This document shows, in pieces, positions 1 through 13,700 of a stretch of DNA of 64,000 nucleotides. A program made the translations under genes and the position numbers. The stretch spans positions 20,621 to 84,620 of the forward strand of contig JAQGDQ010000883.1 in the NCBI GenBank assembly GCA_030141605.1, read 5' to 3'. Source of the DNA: Tubiluchus corallicola. Its lineage: Eukaryota; Priapulida; Priapulimorpha; Priapulimorphida; Tubiluchidae. The notes under the pieces are model-generated. The model had not been told where the DNA came from and searched no databases. It was given only the letters and a program-made list of their open reading frames with translations. How positions within the stretch are numbered: position 1 is the first letter of the stretch; the number at the start of each line of letters is the position of its first letter.

Positions 1-314
1 TGCGGAGTTATTTGAGTCAATTGCAGACAGTTTTTATATACTTTTGCATAGGAGCTGCCAGTGCTTAGGCGTTTTTGAGACAATTAGGTATCATGTATCC
101 TTGATAGTTGGGTATTTTAAATTATGCATGAAACAAGGTAACTGATATTTTAAGTCCACTTAGAGGCTCTCTATAGTGACAAAATTGCTATTTGTTAGTT
201 CGCCCCCTTGAACCCCCATGGGGACTTTGCCCCTCAACACCATTAGGGGCCTAGGTGGCCCCAAAAACCCCGGCCTGTTTCAGAGTTTTTTGCAATTTGT
301 CATTCTCATCCCTG
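1..314 (+). mobile_element. Family A MITE, 5'-truncated by window edge
   Basis: This matches the internal and 3' part of complete copies at 17144-17619 and 38208-38684, and ends with the family's right terminus ATTCTCATCCCTG. It would lie in the KIF4 intron upstream of exon a. Confidence 0.85.
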
Positions 315-384
315 TGTTGAAGGTATGTTTATGTACATTGGTTACTGAATGCACATATTTCGTGCACATGTGTTATTCATTCAC

Positions 385-637
385 TGTGTCACAATCCCAG
401 CGTGCACCCCTGACTCACTAAACACGTTTTACTGGCAATATAAAGTCATTTATACACGATTTTGGTTAGTTAGCAAAGAGTGTGCAACTAATGCTCTGAT
501 TATTTTCAAACTTTGCACGTCAGCTCACGAAACAACGGACTGTGTCCCTAGTATGTACGACTTTTTGGACCAGATTTTGTCCGATTCTTCCGATATCCGT
601 AAAAGCGAGGTCCGGCAAACCGAGATATGAGTGTAGA
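385..637. mobile_element. Fragments of family G (385-512) and family H (515-637)
   Basis: Positions 385-512 resemble the block with a sport-like CTGATTCACCAAAAA core found at 12840, 18480, 33995 and 41100. Positions 515-637 end in a GATATGAGTG terminus shared with family H at 42446. Together they look like remnants of one nested insertion. Confidence 0.55.
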
Positions 638-749
638 GAGAATGTAAAAATCGTGAAAGTTGATTTAAAATACAGTAAATGCGCTAAAATGTCCATACAC
701 GTTTCAACACGCTGCTAGTATCATCAACAGTGGAATGAACAACTTCAAT

Positions 750-1194
750 CTTCTTCCCAGCTTTTCCCTATTCGGGGTCGCCGTTGTGAATAAGTCTTCT
801 CCATGCATTCCTGTTGTTGACCACCTCTTCATTTATGTTCTTCTCTCCAAGGTCTCTGTTAATACATTCAAACCATCTCAGCTTGGGTCGTCCTCTTCTT
901 CTATTTCCCAGCACTTCCATTTCCATGACCTCCCTTCCCACGTGATCTTCCCCAACTCTTCTTTTCAGGTACCCATGTTTTTCGAGGCTTCCACTACTTT
1001 CACTGTTCCTCTAATATTACTATTCCTGATTTTATCCCTTCTTGTTACTCCCACCATCCATCTCAACATCCTCATCTTTGCCACATCCATTTTCTTCTCT
1101 TCTGTCTTCTTTAGAGGTGCTGCTTCCAGCCCATAAATTAGGACGGGTCTGACCACTGCTTTGTGAACTTTACCTTTAAGTCTCACTGGAACTT
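750..1194 (-). mobile_element. 5'-truncated non-LTR retrotransposon (LINE ORF2 C-terminus)
   Basis: On the minus strand, 965-1186 encodes VHKAVVRPVLIYGLEAAPL and KMRMLRWMVGVTRRDKIRN, typical of the extreme C-terminus of LINE reverse transcriptases. After one frameshift near 970, the next frame gives GRRRGRP-type basic residues and RRLIHNGDPE before a stop. The insertion is bracketed by a perfect 16-bp direct repeat, AATGAACAACTTCAAT, at 734-749 and 1195-1210, the target-site duplication. The 3' end has a short GAAG-type tail, not poly(A). It is dead. Confidence 0.85.
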
Positions 1195-1374
1195 AATGAA
1201 CAACTTCAATAATAGTAGTTAATAACTGTACAATAGGTACATGCATAGACAGGAGTTAATTACTTGTAGACATGCAGAAGCCTGTTAATGAGTGGAACAC
1301 ATTGATAGCATCAGAGGGGTGGGTAGATCATTTTATCCCTAATTTTAATATAAGTTTTTAACTTACTCGCGTAG

Positions 1375-1489
1375 ATTGTTGCGGGAAAGGATAAAGCTTT
1401 CACATACGATTACGTATTCAGTCCCGATGTCGGCCAGGAAGAGATATACATGACTTCTACTTACAAGCTCATCTCTGGTCTATTTAAAG
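1375..1489 (+). CDS. KIF4: KIF4 exon a: motor domain, strand before the P-loop
   Basis: It encodes 38 residues, [17 protein letters not shown] and on to LISGLFK, matching the kinesin KSFTYDFVFDP...LIKGVFKG segment. The acceptor is gtag at 1371-1374 and the donor GT at 1490-1491. The last base is the first base of the Gly codon completed at 7670. The exon starts in phase 0, so the missing upstream exon ends on a whole codon. The following intron (6.2 kb) is dominated by the 53-bp array. Confidence 0.93.
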
Positions 1490-4400
1490 GTAATTCTTCT
1501 CTTACTGTATCAAACTGTAAATGAACTGAATTAACTATGATCGTTAAGCGAGTTACGATTCAGGATGTTCGTTTAGATTCCGTACAGGGAAGCAAAATTA
1601 TTTTCTTATTGAAAAAATGTAGATACAGAATCGTAAACTTGCTATTCAGTAGGGCCGATACACCTATGTCACTATATGATACTTACCTCATGATATGCCT
1701 AAGATAATGTTTGCAGACTTTATATAAAGAAACTAGATGAAGCCATTGATAATAAATGCAAAACATATTTTATCAATCAACAGTTTTAGGATTGCTAAAT
1801 GCGAAAATAACTCGACAATCTCTGATTTCTTATTTCTTACTTGTGCAATGTGTAAGCTATTGTTTGCATTGTAAGTCACCAGAAAAGCAAAATATAGCAA
1901 ATACTTTAGGTTTAAAAGTTGTTTGCGCGTTTTCTGGTTCACAAGTTTAATTATAGCCAACGTAATAGCCTATTACAGATTAAACACCTTGTGTTTTCAA
2001 CTGCTTTGGCTGTTGGTCTTGCCTGTGTCAAGTCAACGGCTGTTCACTGTGCAGATTGGGAAGCATCTACAGTATGCTCTACAGCTGCAGCTTGAATTAC
2101 TTCACTGATTGTTATGTATCTACAGTAAACTCTACAGCTGCAGCTTGAATTACTTCACTGATTGTTACGTATCTACAGTAAACTCTACAGCTGCAGCTTG
2201 AATTACTTCACTGATTGTTATGTATCTACAGTAAACTCTACAGCTGCAGCTTAAATTATTTCACTGATTGTTACATATCTACAGTGCACTCTACAGCTGC
2301 AGCTTGAATTACTTCACTCATTGTTACATATCTGCAGTATGCTCTACAGCTGCAGGTTGAATTACTTCACTGATTGTTACGTATCTACAGTATGCTCTAC
2401 AGCTGCAGCTTGAATTACTTCACTGATTGTTACGTATCTACAGTGCACTCTACAGCTGCAGCTTGAATTACTGCACTCATTGTTACGTATCTGCAGTATG
2501 CTCTACAGCTGCAGCTTGAATTACTTCACTCATTGTTACATATCTGCAGTATGCTCTACAGCTGCAGCTTGAATTACTTCACTGATTGTTACGTATCTGC
2601 AGTATGCTCTACAGCTGCAGGTTGAATTACTTCACTCATTGTTACATATCTGCAGTACACTCTACAGCTGCAGCTTGAATTACTGCACTGATTGTTACGT
2701 ATCTGCAGTATGCTCTACAGCTGCAGGTTGAATTACTTCACTGATTGTTACGTATCTACAGTATGCTCTACAGCTGCAGCTTGAATTACTTCACTGATTG
2801 TTACGTATCTACAGTAAACTCTACAGCTGCAGCTTGAATTACTTCACTGATTGTTATGTATCTACAGTAAACTCTACAGCTGCAGCTTAAATTATTTCAC
2901 TGATTGTTACATATCTACAGTGCACTCTACAGCTGCAGCTTGAATTACTTCACTCATTGTTACATATCTGCAGTATGCTCTACAGCTGCAGGTTGAATTA
3001 CTTCACTGATTGTTACGTATCTACAGTATGCTCTACAGCTGCAGCTTGAATTACTTCACTGATTGTTACGTATCTACAGTGCACTCTACAGCTGCAGCTT
3101 GAATTACTGCACTCATTGTTACGTATCTGCAGTATGCTCTACAGCTGCAGGTTGAATTACTTCACTCATTGTTACATATCTGCAGTATGCTCTACAGCTG
3201 CAGGTTGAATTACTTCACTCATTGTTACATATCTGCAGTACACTCTACAGCTGCAGCTTGAATTACTGCACTGATTGTTACGTATCTGCAGTATGCTCTA
3301 CAGCTGCAGCTTGAATTACTTCACTCATTGTTACATATCTGCAGTATGCTCTACAGCTGCAGCTTGAGTTACTTCACTCATTGTTACATATCTGCAGTAT
3401 GCTCTACAGCTGCAGGTTGAATTACTTCACTGATCGTTACGTATCTACAGTATGCTCTACAGCTGCAGCTTGAATTACTTCACTGATTGTTACGTATCTA
3501 CAGTGCACTCTACAGCTGCAGCTTGAATTACTGCACTCATTGTTACGTATCTGCAGTATGCTCTACAGCTGCAGGTTGAATTACTTCACTCATTGTTACA
3601 TATCTGCAGTATGCTCTACAGCTGCAGCTTGAATTACTTCACTCATTGTTACATATCTGCAGTATGCTCTACAGCTGCAGCTTGAATTACTTCACTGATT
3701 GTTACGTATCTGCAGTATGCTCTACAGCTGCAGGTTGAATTACTTCACTCATTGTTACATATCTGCAGTACACTCTACAGCTGCAGCTTGAATTACTGCA
3801 CTGATTGTTATGTATCTGCAGTATGCTCTACAGCTGCAGGTTGAATTACTTCACTGATTGTTACGTATCTACAGTATGCTCTACAGCTGCAGCTTGAATT
3901 ACTTCACTGATTGTTACGTATCTACAGTAAACTCTACAGCTGCAGCTTGAATTACTTCACTGATTGTTATGTATCTACAGTAAACTCTACAGCTGCAGCT
4001 TAAATTATTTCACTGATTGTTACATATCTACAGTGCACTCTACAGCTGCAGCTTGAATTACTTCACTCATTGTTACATATCTGCAGTATGCTCTACAGCT
4101 GCAGGTTGAATTACTTCACTGATTGTTACGTATCTGCAGTATGCTCTACAGCTGCAGGTTGAATTACTTCACTCATTGTTACATATCTGCAGTATGCTCT
4201 ACAGCTGCAGCTTGAATTACTTCACTGATTGTTACGTATCTGCAGTATGCTCTACAGCTGCAGGTTGAATTACTTCACTCATTGTTACATATCTGCAGTA
4301 CACTCTACAGCTGCAGCTTGAATTACTGCACTGATTGTTACGTATCTGCAGTATGCTCTACAGCTGCAGGTTGAATTACTTCACTGATTGTTACGTATCT

Positions 4401-7400
4401 ACAGTATGCTCTACAGCTGCAGCTTGAATTACTTCACTGATTGTTACGTATCTACAGTAAACTCTACAGCTGCAGCTTGAATTACTTCACTGATTGTTAT
4501 GTATCTACAGTAAACTCTACAGCTGCAGCTTAAATTATTTCACTGATTGTTACATATCTACAGTGCACTCTACAGCTGCAGCTTGAATTACTTCACTCAT
4601 TGTTACATATCTGCAGTATGCTCTACAGCTGCAGGTTGAATTACTTCACTGATTGTTACGTATCTACAGTATGCTCTACAGCTGCAGCTTGAATTACTTC
4701 ACTGATTGTTACGTATCTACAGTGCACTCTACAGCTGCAGCTTGAATTACTGCACTCATTGTTACGTATCTGCAGTGTGCTCTACAGCTGCAGCTTGAAT
4801 TACTTCACTCATTGTTACATATCTGCAGTATGCTCTACAGCTGCAGCTTGAATTACTTCACTCATTGTTACATATCTGCAGTATGCTCTACAGCTGCAGC
4901 TTGAATTACTTCACTCATTGTTACATATCTGCAGTATGCTCTACAGCTGCAGGTTGAATTACTTCACTGATTGTTACGTATCTGCAGTATGCTCTACAGC
5001 TGCAGGTTGAATTACTTCACTCATTGTTACATATCTGCAGTATGCTCTACAGCTGCAGGTTGAATTACTTCACTGATTGTTACGTATCTACAGTATGCTC
5101 TACAGCTGCAGCTTGAATTACTTCACTGATTGTTACGTATCTACAGTGCACTCTACAGCTGCAGCTTGAATTACTGCACTCATTGTTACGTATCTGCAGT
5201 ATGCTCTACAGCTGCAGGTTGAATTACTTCACTCATTGTTACATATCTGCAGTATGCTCTACAGCTGCAGCTTGAATTACTTCACTGATTGTTACGTATC
5301 TGCAGTATGCTCTACAGCTGCAGGTTGAATTACTTCACTCATTGTTACATATCTGCAGTACACTCTACAGCTGCAGCTTGAATTACTGCACTGATTGTTA
5401 CGTTGTTTGTGGTTGTTGTTGTTAGTATCTGCAGTATGCTCTACAGCTGCAGGTTGAATTACTTCACTGATTGTTACGTATCTACAGTATGCTCTACAGC
5501 TGCAGCTTGAATTACTTCACTGATTGTTACGTATCTACAGTAAACTCTACAGCTGCAGCTTGAATTACTTCACTGATTGTTATGTATCTACAGTAAACTC
5601 TACAGCTGCAGCTTAAATTATTTCACTGATTGTTACATATCTACAGTGCACTCTACAGCTGCAGCTTGAATTACTTCACTCATTGTTACATATCTGCAGT
5701 ATGCTCTACAGCTGCAGGTTGAATTACTTCACTGATTGTTACGTATCTGCAGTATGCTCTACAGCTGCAGGTTGAATTACTTCACTCATTGTTACATATC
5801 TGCAGTATGCTCTACAGCTGCCGCTTGAATTACTGCACTCATTGTTACATATCTGCAGTATGCTCTACAGCTGCAGCTTGAATTACTGCACTCATTGTTA
5901 CATATCTGCAGTATGCTCTACAGCTGCAGCTTGAATTACTTCACTCATTGTTACATATCTGCAGTATGCTCTACAGCTGCAGCTTGAATTACTTCACTGA
6001 TTGTTACGTATCTGCAGTATGCTCTACAGCTGCAGGTTGAATTACTTCACTCATTGTTACATATCTGCAGTACACTCTACAGCTGCAGCTTGAATTACTG
6101 CACTGATTGTTATGTATCTGCAGTATGCTCTACAGCTGCAGGTTGAATTACTTCACTGATTGTTACGTATCTACAGTATGCTCTACAGCTGCAGCTTGAA
6201 TTACTTCACTGATTGTTACGTATCTACAGTAAACTCTACAGCTGCAGCTTGAATTACTTCACTGATTGTTATGTATCTACAGTAAACTCTACAGCTGCAA
6301 CTTAAATTATTTCACTGATTGTTACATATCTACAGTGCACTCTACAGCTGCAGCTTGAATTACTTCACTCATTGTTACATATCTGCAGTATGCTCTACAG
6401 CTGCAGGTTGAATTACTTCACTGATTGTTACGTATCTACAGTATGCTCTACAGCTGCAGCTTGAATTACTTCACTGATTGTTACGTATCTACAGTGCACT
6501 CTACAGCTGCAGCTTGAATTACTGCACTCATTGTTACGTATCTGCAGTATGCTCTACAGCTGCAGGTTGAATTACTTCACTCATTGTTACATATCTGCAG
6601 TATGCTCTACAGCTGCAGCTTGAATTACTTCACTGATTGTTACGTATCTACAGTAAACTCTACAGCTGCAGCTTGAATCACTTCACTGATTGTTACGTAT
6701 CTACAGTATGCTCTACAGCTGCAGGTTGAATTACTTCACTGATTGTTACGTATCTACAGTACACTATAGCTGCAGCTTGAATCATTTCAAATCATTCTTA
6801 TCAGCATACGGTCAAGCACGTGCTAGTTTGCTAAATATAACAGATGCAGATTATTACAATACGGGTGCGCTTTGGCAACATGATGTCGAAATGAAAAACA
6901 TCATGATGTACAATTACATGCCTATTGAACAAAAATTATACTTCTAGTGCAAGCTAATGTTGTGTTATACATCGTTATTTCTAATCCGATAATTTATTTA
7001 TAGCTATTTCCGGTTCTCCTCATTTCGTCTCCATTGTTGCATTTTATACCTGCTTATCGACCATGGATTATTGTTCACTTTTTTGTTGGTCTCTTTTTTG
7101 GGCGAACTTTTAAATGTGAAATTTGGCTTCAGTTTTGAATCAGAGGCCTTGGGCTTTGCGTCTTACCGTAAGTGTAAGATCTATTTAAATAGAAAAACAT
7201 GGTGACATCTAGTGGTCAGTTGATCTTTAACTCTTTACTTAATTATATATTGCAAACGTATTTGAAGTAACATGGTCATGGCATCTCAATTAAATGAATT
7301 TCTCGATAATTTCAAGACTGGGGAGTCGGTGCATTAAACTCCTAACTCTGGCTCCCACCCCTAGAATTTTAGGAGATCCAATTCCGACTACTAAAATTGT

Positions 7401-10400
7401 AGGAGCCCCTCCTCCTGCCTTTAAGTAACAGTTTGTAGTACTTTCAATGTTTAGCTACAGTGGGGTTTCATCACTACTAGTACTTATGCTACTAAACAGT
7501 CTAGCTGCATTTTAAGACCAATACGAAAGTGCAATACCAATAAATGTGTTAAAACTTAAAAATAACTGGAGTTTGAGTGTATCTATAGTTTTTACCGACT
7601 CTAACCCCGACTCCTCAAAAGCATTCATTTGCTAAATGCCCTTTTTCTTTGTTTCATTGCCGTTTGCAGGATACAATGCTACCGTACTTGCTTACGGACA
7701 GACCGGAAGCGGAAAGACGTACACAATGGGCAGCAGTCACGAATTCCAAGAAGAAGAGGTCTTGGGGATAATTCCCCGGGCTGTTCGTGATATCTTTAAG
7801 ACCGTGTCGGAAAAAGAGGAGTGGGAGTTTTTACTACGAGTGTCTTTTCTGGAAGTAAATATTTATGTTTTGTTTAGCTTCACTGCAAACGGTTTAGTTT
7901 TTTTAATGTCAATAATGCGTGCACGTCCCGTGTAGTTTATTTGCCTCTCAGCCGACACACTTTCTCGTTTTGGAATGTAAAAAATAACTTTTGTGGATTG
8001 TACCACGTCGTAAAATAGCTATAGAATTTCATTATGTGTGTGCTTGCAAACCACCCATAAGTCGGCATACTTAAAACCACGTTATAATGATTCATAGTAA
8101 TATGCACCAAAAATTTGGTCAAATGTTAATTTTTCATGTTTTATAAAAAACAACACTAAATATATTGGAGTTTTACAGTTTAGCATCAAATTAATCAAGA
8201 AAGTGTTCAAAAAAACTTTTAAAAAATTAATTTTATAACCCCTTACCCACTTTTCTGTCTTGAAACTAGTAATATAATTGTGAAGAGCTCGTATTTTCAA
8301 GCTCCGATTGTAGCTCCTGGAAGCTGTCATTTTGCTTCGGGTTTTTTCTGTTGTCACACCCAAATCTTTGTCAGGAAGAGCCATCCGCAGGATTTAAACA
8401 TAACTTCAATGTGTTCTTGCAAAGTCCGCATCAACCAACATTTGTGCGGTTGCTAAGTGTTTGTGTAGAAACACGACGAAAAACAATGGCTGACTTTAAC
8501 AGCGATTTTCTGAAAACTACGTTTTTCAATGCGAAACCTGCACCTCAACTTCAACGTGGATTATCTCAACTTAGAAATAACATACAGCAATGAGCTTGGC
8601 ATCAAGATGATCCTAATGAACTGGAGATTCAGGATATGTGAATAACTAGAAAAGTTTAATTGCTGACTTATGGACAGTTTTGCTATGCAAGTGCACATAT
8701 ATATGAGTAAGGTTCAGAAATACCATATGAAAGTTTGAAATCATGACCTGTATCTCTGTGAGGCTTAGTGAGCTTTACTTTCAATGCCAATGCATGTAGG
8801 ACAAACCTCCAGCTTACTTAGCTGATCGTCTACAATTTCGTGTTTATAACAGGAACACCAGAGCTAGCAAAGCAAATGAATTAGAATTGTACCTTTTGAC
8901 AAAAATAAAATCTATGCTGATTGAGGATTTTCAAGCATTGCACCAAAGTGTTGGAATAAGCTACCAATTGAAATTTGAACTTACACAAATTTAAATTCTT
9001 TTAAAAGGAAACTGAAGACTCATCTTTTTATGCAGTATTTTAATGTATAAGTGATGAATGTTTTGCATTGTATTGATGTTTTTTTTTAGTATTTTTTCTA
9101 AATATTTTTCTGTGACGAGAATTTTTCCGCGGACACGCGGAATTCCGAGTTTTTAGAAGACCAGTAGTGCCATTTTTGTAAATCGCGTGAATTCGTTGAG
9201 AAAATTTTTACGGACCCAGAACATTATTTCGCAAGCTGACCGCTAGGTGGCAGGCCGTCACTTTGTTTACATCACGTACATCAGTGTAACCATGTGTATA
9301 TCTCTATGTATAAAAATATAGAATCAATTGTGCGGAGTTATTTGAGTCAATTGCAGACAGTTTTTATATACTTTTGCATAGGAGCGGCTTAGAGGCTCTC
9401 TATGGCCACAAAATTGCTATTTGTTCCTTCGCCCCGTTGAACCACCATGGGGACTTTGCCCCTCAACCCCATTGGGGGCCTAGGCGGCCCCAAAACCCCC
9501 GGCCTGTTTCAGAGTTTTTTTGTAATTTGTCATTCTCATCCCTGATTTTTAATTGTTCAGCGCTTTTGAAAAAAGATTATTGAACGAACGCTTCATGAAT
9601 AAATACATTATTATTATTATTATAGTGGTAATTTGTTATTAAGCCCTAAAAAATTATTTAAAAAAAGTTTTTTTGGATATTGCTTAATTTCTTTTTTGGT
9701 TTGTTCTGTTAGCTACACAATGAAGATATAAAGGATTTGCTCAATCCAAATAATCGGGACATTGCCATAAGGGAGGATCCAGACATTGGTGGCATTAAGG
9801 TATTTTAATAGTTTGCAGTAATAGGACTTCTTATTACGCCGACGTGGTCTTTGAATCTCCATTATGGAGCTGATACGGAGGCCGAATCCATATGTGCGAA
9901 AATATGTGACACCTAATTAACAACGATAGCGGCTAGTCAACTTTGGAATGGGCTTGTCCCATTGTGCCCAGGTGTCAAACAAATTGGCTTCGTGATGCGT
10001 TGGGCAACCGAAATATTCATTAGGGTAGATTTCGGCTAATTTTGCTACGCGTTACTGAAAATGCTTCAAAACTGCCAAAATGCGTTATTGGTTTCCGTCA
10101 TTATTAGCTCAATGTACGCCCGGCATAGATTTGTTAATACTCTGTTCTCGAGTGCAACTTTGGCACCAAAAGACCAAATAATTATAACAGGCCTCAAACG
10201 CGGCATTTCTTATAAATGGCCGAGTTCCTCAATGGCAATTATATTGCTGAAAACGAGCGGACTTAATTAGTAACCCGAATATATTCCGTGTTGTTGTCTA
10301 CTGCGCGCCTCTTTTACCCCCCCCCCCCCGGTACATAATGCAACAGCTCAGCGGTATTGTTAGCTGCCGCAAGAGCCATCTACTGGTGAACGAACGCCGC

Positions 10401-10649
10401 TTTCGAGTAAAGTCAGTATATGATGTGCAGTATCTCATGTAATGTCTGACCTCAAAACCAGGTGCGTTTGTGATGCGCCAGAAACACTTTCTTTTTCCTG
10501 CTGCTAATTTGAATTACATCTCCGTTGTTAACGATTTGAAAACTGCTTAATAGACTTTGTTATATACATTAATGCCACAGTATAGCATACAGTTATGTTG
10601 CTAGACATTTTGAAGCATATTGGCATTCTCATCTCTCTCCATTGTTCTC

Positions 10650-10711
<62 letters not shown>

Positions 10712-10718
10712 CCTCCCT

Positions 10719-10790
<72 letters not shown>

Positions 10791-13700
10791 GTCTTTCTCA
10801 CTCACTCTTTTTTCTCTATCTTTCTTTTTCTTTCTTACACATTTATTTTTTCTCTTTCTCTATCTGACACAATAGTAACATTGAAAGCCTAGCTGTCTAA
10901 ACTGCAGATCGGTAGGTTGCCTTGACAACACATTGTGAAATACTTGATGCTCACGAAGTCCACACTCAGCCACGATGGTGTTGTACTTGCCTGTAATTCA
11001 AGAGAAATGTTCACATTTATTCTGCTTTTACACAGTTGACAGGATTGTCAGAGATCATTGTTGCCAGTGCCGATGAGACAATGAAGTGCCTCGAAGAGGG
11101 GTCATTCAGTCGCACCACGGCAGCTACAGCTATGAATCGTACCTCGAGTAGATCTCACGCCATCTTTACGATGCACATGGAGATGAGGCATAAGGGAACG
11201 TAAGAATTTAGATCATTTTTATTTCATTACTATGATTATCGTTATTATTATTATTATTAAAGGCAAGAACAAGTCACTTGGTATGTTGGGTTTCTCTTAC
11301 TGTTATCGCATAAACTGTTTGTGGTGTGCTAAAGGAAAGAACAAGTCACTCAGTATGTTGGGTTTCTTTTACTGTTATCACTTAAACTGTTTGTGGTGTG
11401 CTAAAGAAAAGAACAAGTAACTCAGTATGTTGAGTTTAGTTTACTGTTTTCACTTAAACTGTTTGTGGTGTGCTAAAGGAAAGAACAAGTCACTCAGTAT
11501 GTTGGGTTTCTTTTACTGTTATCACTTAAACTGTTTGTGGTGTGCTAAAGGAAAGAACAAGTAACTCAGTATGTTGGGTTTATTTTACTGTTATCACTTA
11601 AACTGTTTGTTGTGCGCTAAAGGGAGGACAAGTCGCTCAGTATGTTGGGTTTATTTTACTGTTATCACTTGAACTTACTAAAATATAAGAAAGAAATTTG
11701 CAAAGAACTGCCCATGAAGCATAAATTTAAAATGTACCACCTGTGACTAGAAATTTTTCGGGTGTGATGGTTGCTGCCATTCTTGAAAATCACGACGTAA
11801 CTGGGAGACTTCGTGACTTTTCGTAAACGCGTACGCTGTTTAAACTAATTCAAATTTCTGCAGCTTACCTAATGTTCACTCGAAAATATTACAAAATTAG
11901 CCAAAGTAGAATGGGCATTGAAAATGAGAGCGCTCAGGCGTGAAATGATCGCAACTTTAAAGTGATTTTACTAATTACACGAGGTGCTTATTGCAGTTTT
12001 ATTACTAAATCCTTCTAACATTTTCGCGAACATTGAAATGTCTAGCTGCCTAGAAGACTTGATCTTTCCTTTAATATAATATCACTTGTACAGTAATACA
12101 TACATAATTTAAGAACACATATTTATAGATCCATTGAATCTATTGATCTGTGTGTCACTTTTGCCTTCTTAGATTGTCTTAGATTTTTTTGCTTCGTAAT
12201 TGCAGTTTCTGAAGGTTTTGTTTTGTTAAATTACATCCCAAAGAAATTTCCTTACGAAGTTATATTACTTAGCATTACGCTTATCAGTTTGAAAAACTTA
12301 AAGCACAAGGGAAACTTTCAACAACATAAAGCTTAAAAAATTCGTTTTGAAATTTTATGTCACTTACATACTGCCTTTTTGCATGCAGGACTTCAATCGG
12401 CAGTCACGCTGTATAAAACATGTAAATTTAAACTCCCGCGATGACCGTTAGACGCAGCCATTTTCACGACAGGTCATTTGAAACAAGTTTAGATAACATT
12501 TTGTAAAGTTTGAAAAAATAATCAGAGCATTCGTAGCGCATACGTCACTAACTAAATAAAATTTAAAATTACTGTATCTTGTCAATAAGATTAAAAATAC
12601 GTTTTTGGTTACTGAGTGGTGCACCCTGGAGGGTGAGTCAGCGACTTTTTACCAATTGGTGAAAACATTTTAAATAATTAATAATTTTCTTTTCTAGTTA
12701 CATAAGTCTTTCTAGTAGGTAAGCGAAAATCTAAGTAATATAGATTTGCAAGGAAAGTCTTTTGAGACAATTTAACATTGCCTTTTCTTCCCTTGATTTA
12801 CGTTAAAAGAAAATTCTTAATAATTTAGAATATTCGCACCAACTGACAAAATGTCACACTGTGCACCACTGATTCACCAAAAAACACATTGTTAATCTTG
12901 TTGACAAGATACAATAATTTGTGATTTTGCTTAGCTAGTGAAAAATGTGCTACGAATGCTATGGTTGTTTTTTCAAACTTGAAGCAAAGTTATCTAAACT
13001 TACCATTAAAATGGCTGTGCCCCATGAGTTTAAATATTTGCAAGTTTCATACAGGGTTACTGCTAACGCAAGCTCTGTATGCAATAAGACAGCATGTAAG
13101 TGATTTTGCAATATTATTGAAGGGATTTTTGGCAGTGCAATGTAATCTCTAGTGTAGTTTGCCAAAGCGTTCATGAATTTAAAAACATTTAAATCGGTGT
13201 TTTCTTTCATATATATTAGCTCCTTTTTTCATTTTTTAACTCAATTCCTTGCATTTTTCTGCCATCTTAAAGAAACTTATAATATATGCTTTCATATTTG
13301 GTATGGCTGTTGGGCAAATGTATAAGCATTAGTACTTTATTCACTTCAGAGAACACAGCACACTGATGTGAGTTCGTAATGCCAGCGTTTTCTTTGAAAT
13401 TAAAACAACACAGATTCATTGAGGCTGCACACACTGTCAGTACTGCACACGCAAGCACGATTAGACCACATCCAGATTCATCAGGACGAACTTGACCGGG
13501 ATCCGGTTTTTGGCCACCGCCCTTCGATCCCCGGTCAGGCATGGCCAGGTGCACAGCCTTTCTGGAGTGACATTAAAAATGAAAAAGTATCTTAATTCAC
13601 TCTGCATAACATATGGCAGAGAGAAACGTATAAATTTGTGCCAGCAGAAACGCCCTTGCTAACAGATGTTTGTCGAGTGCTGTTCTGTTCACACGGTAGC

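Noticed and set aside
735-1136. 133-residue plus frame
   Set aside because: Antisense shadow of the minus-strand LINE fragment.
2063-6785. Regularly spaced repeats that might be a CRISPR array
   Set aside because: The repeat is continuous with a 53-bp unit and no unique spacers, in a eukaryotic intron; it is a satellite.
10595-10892. Overlapping Leu/Ser-rich frames
   Set aside because: Translation of the (CT)n tract.
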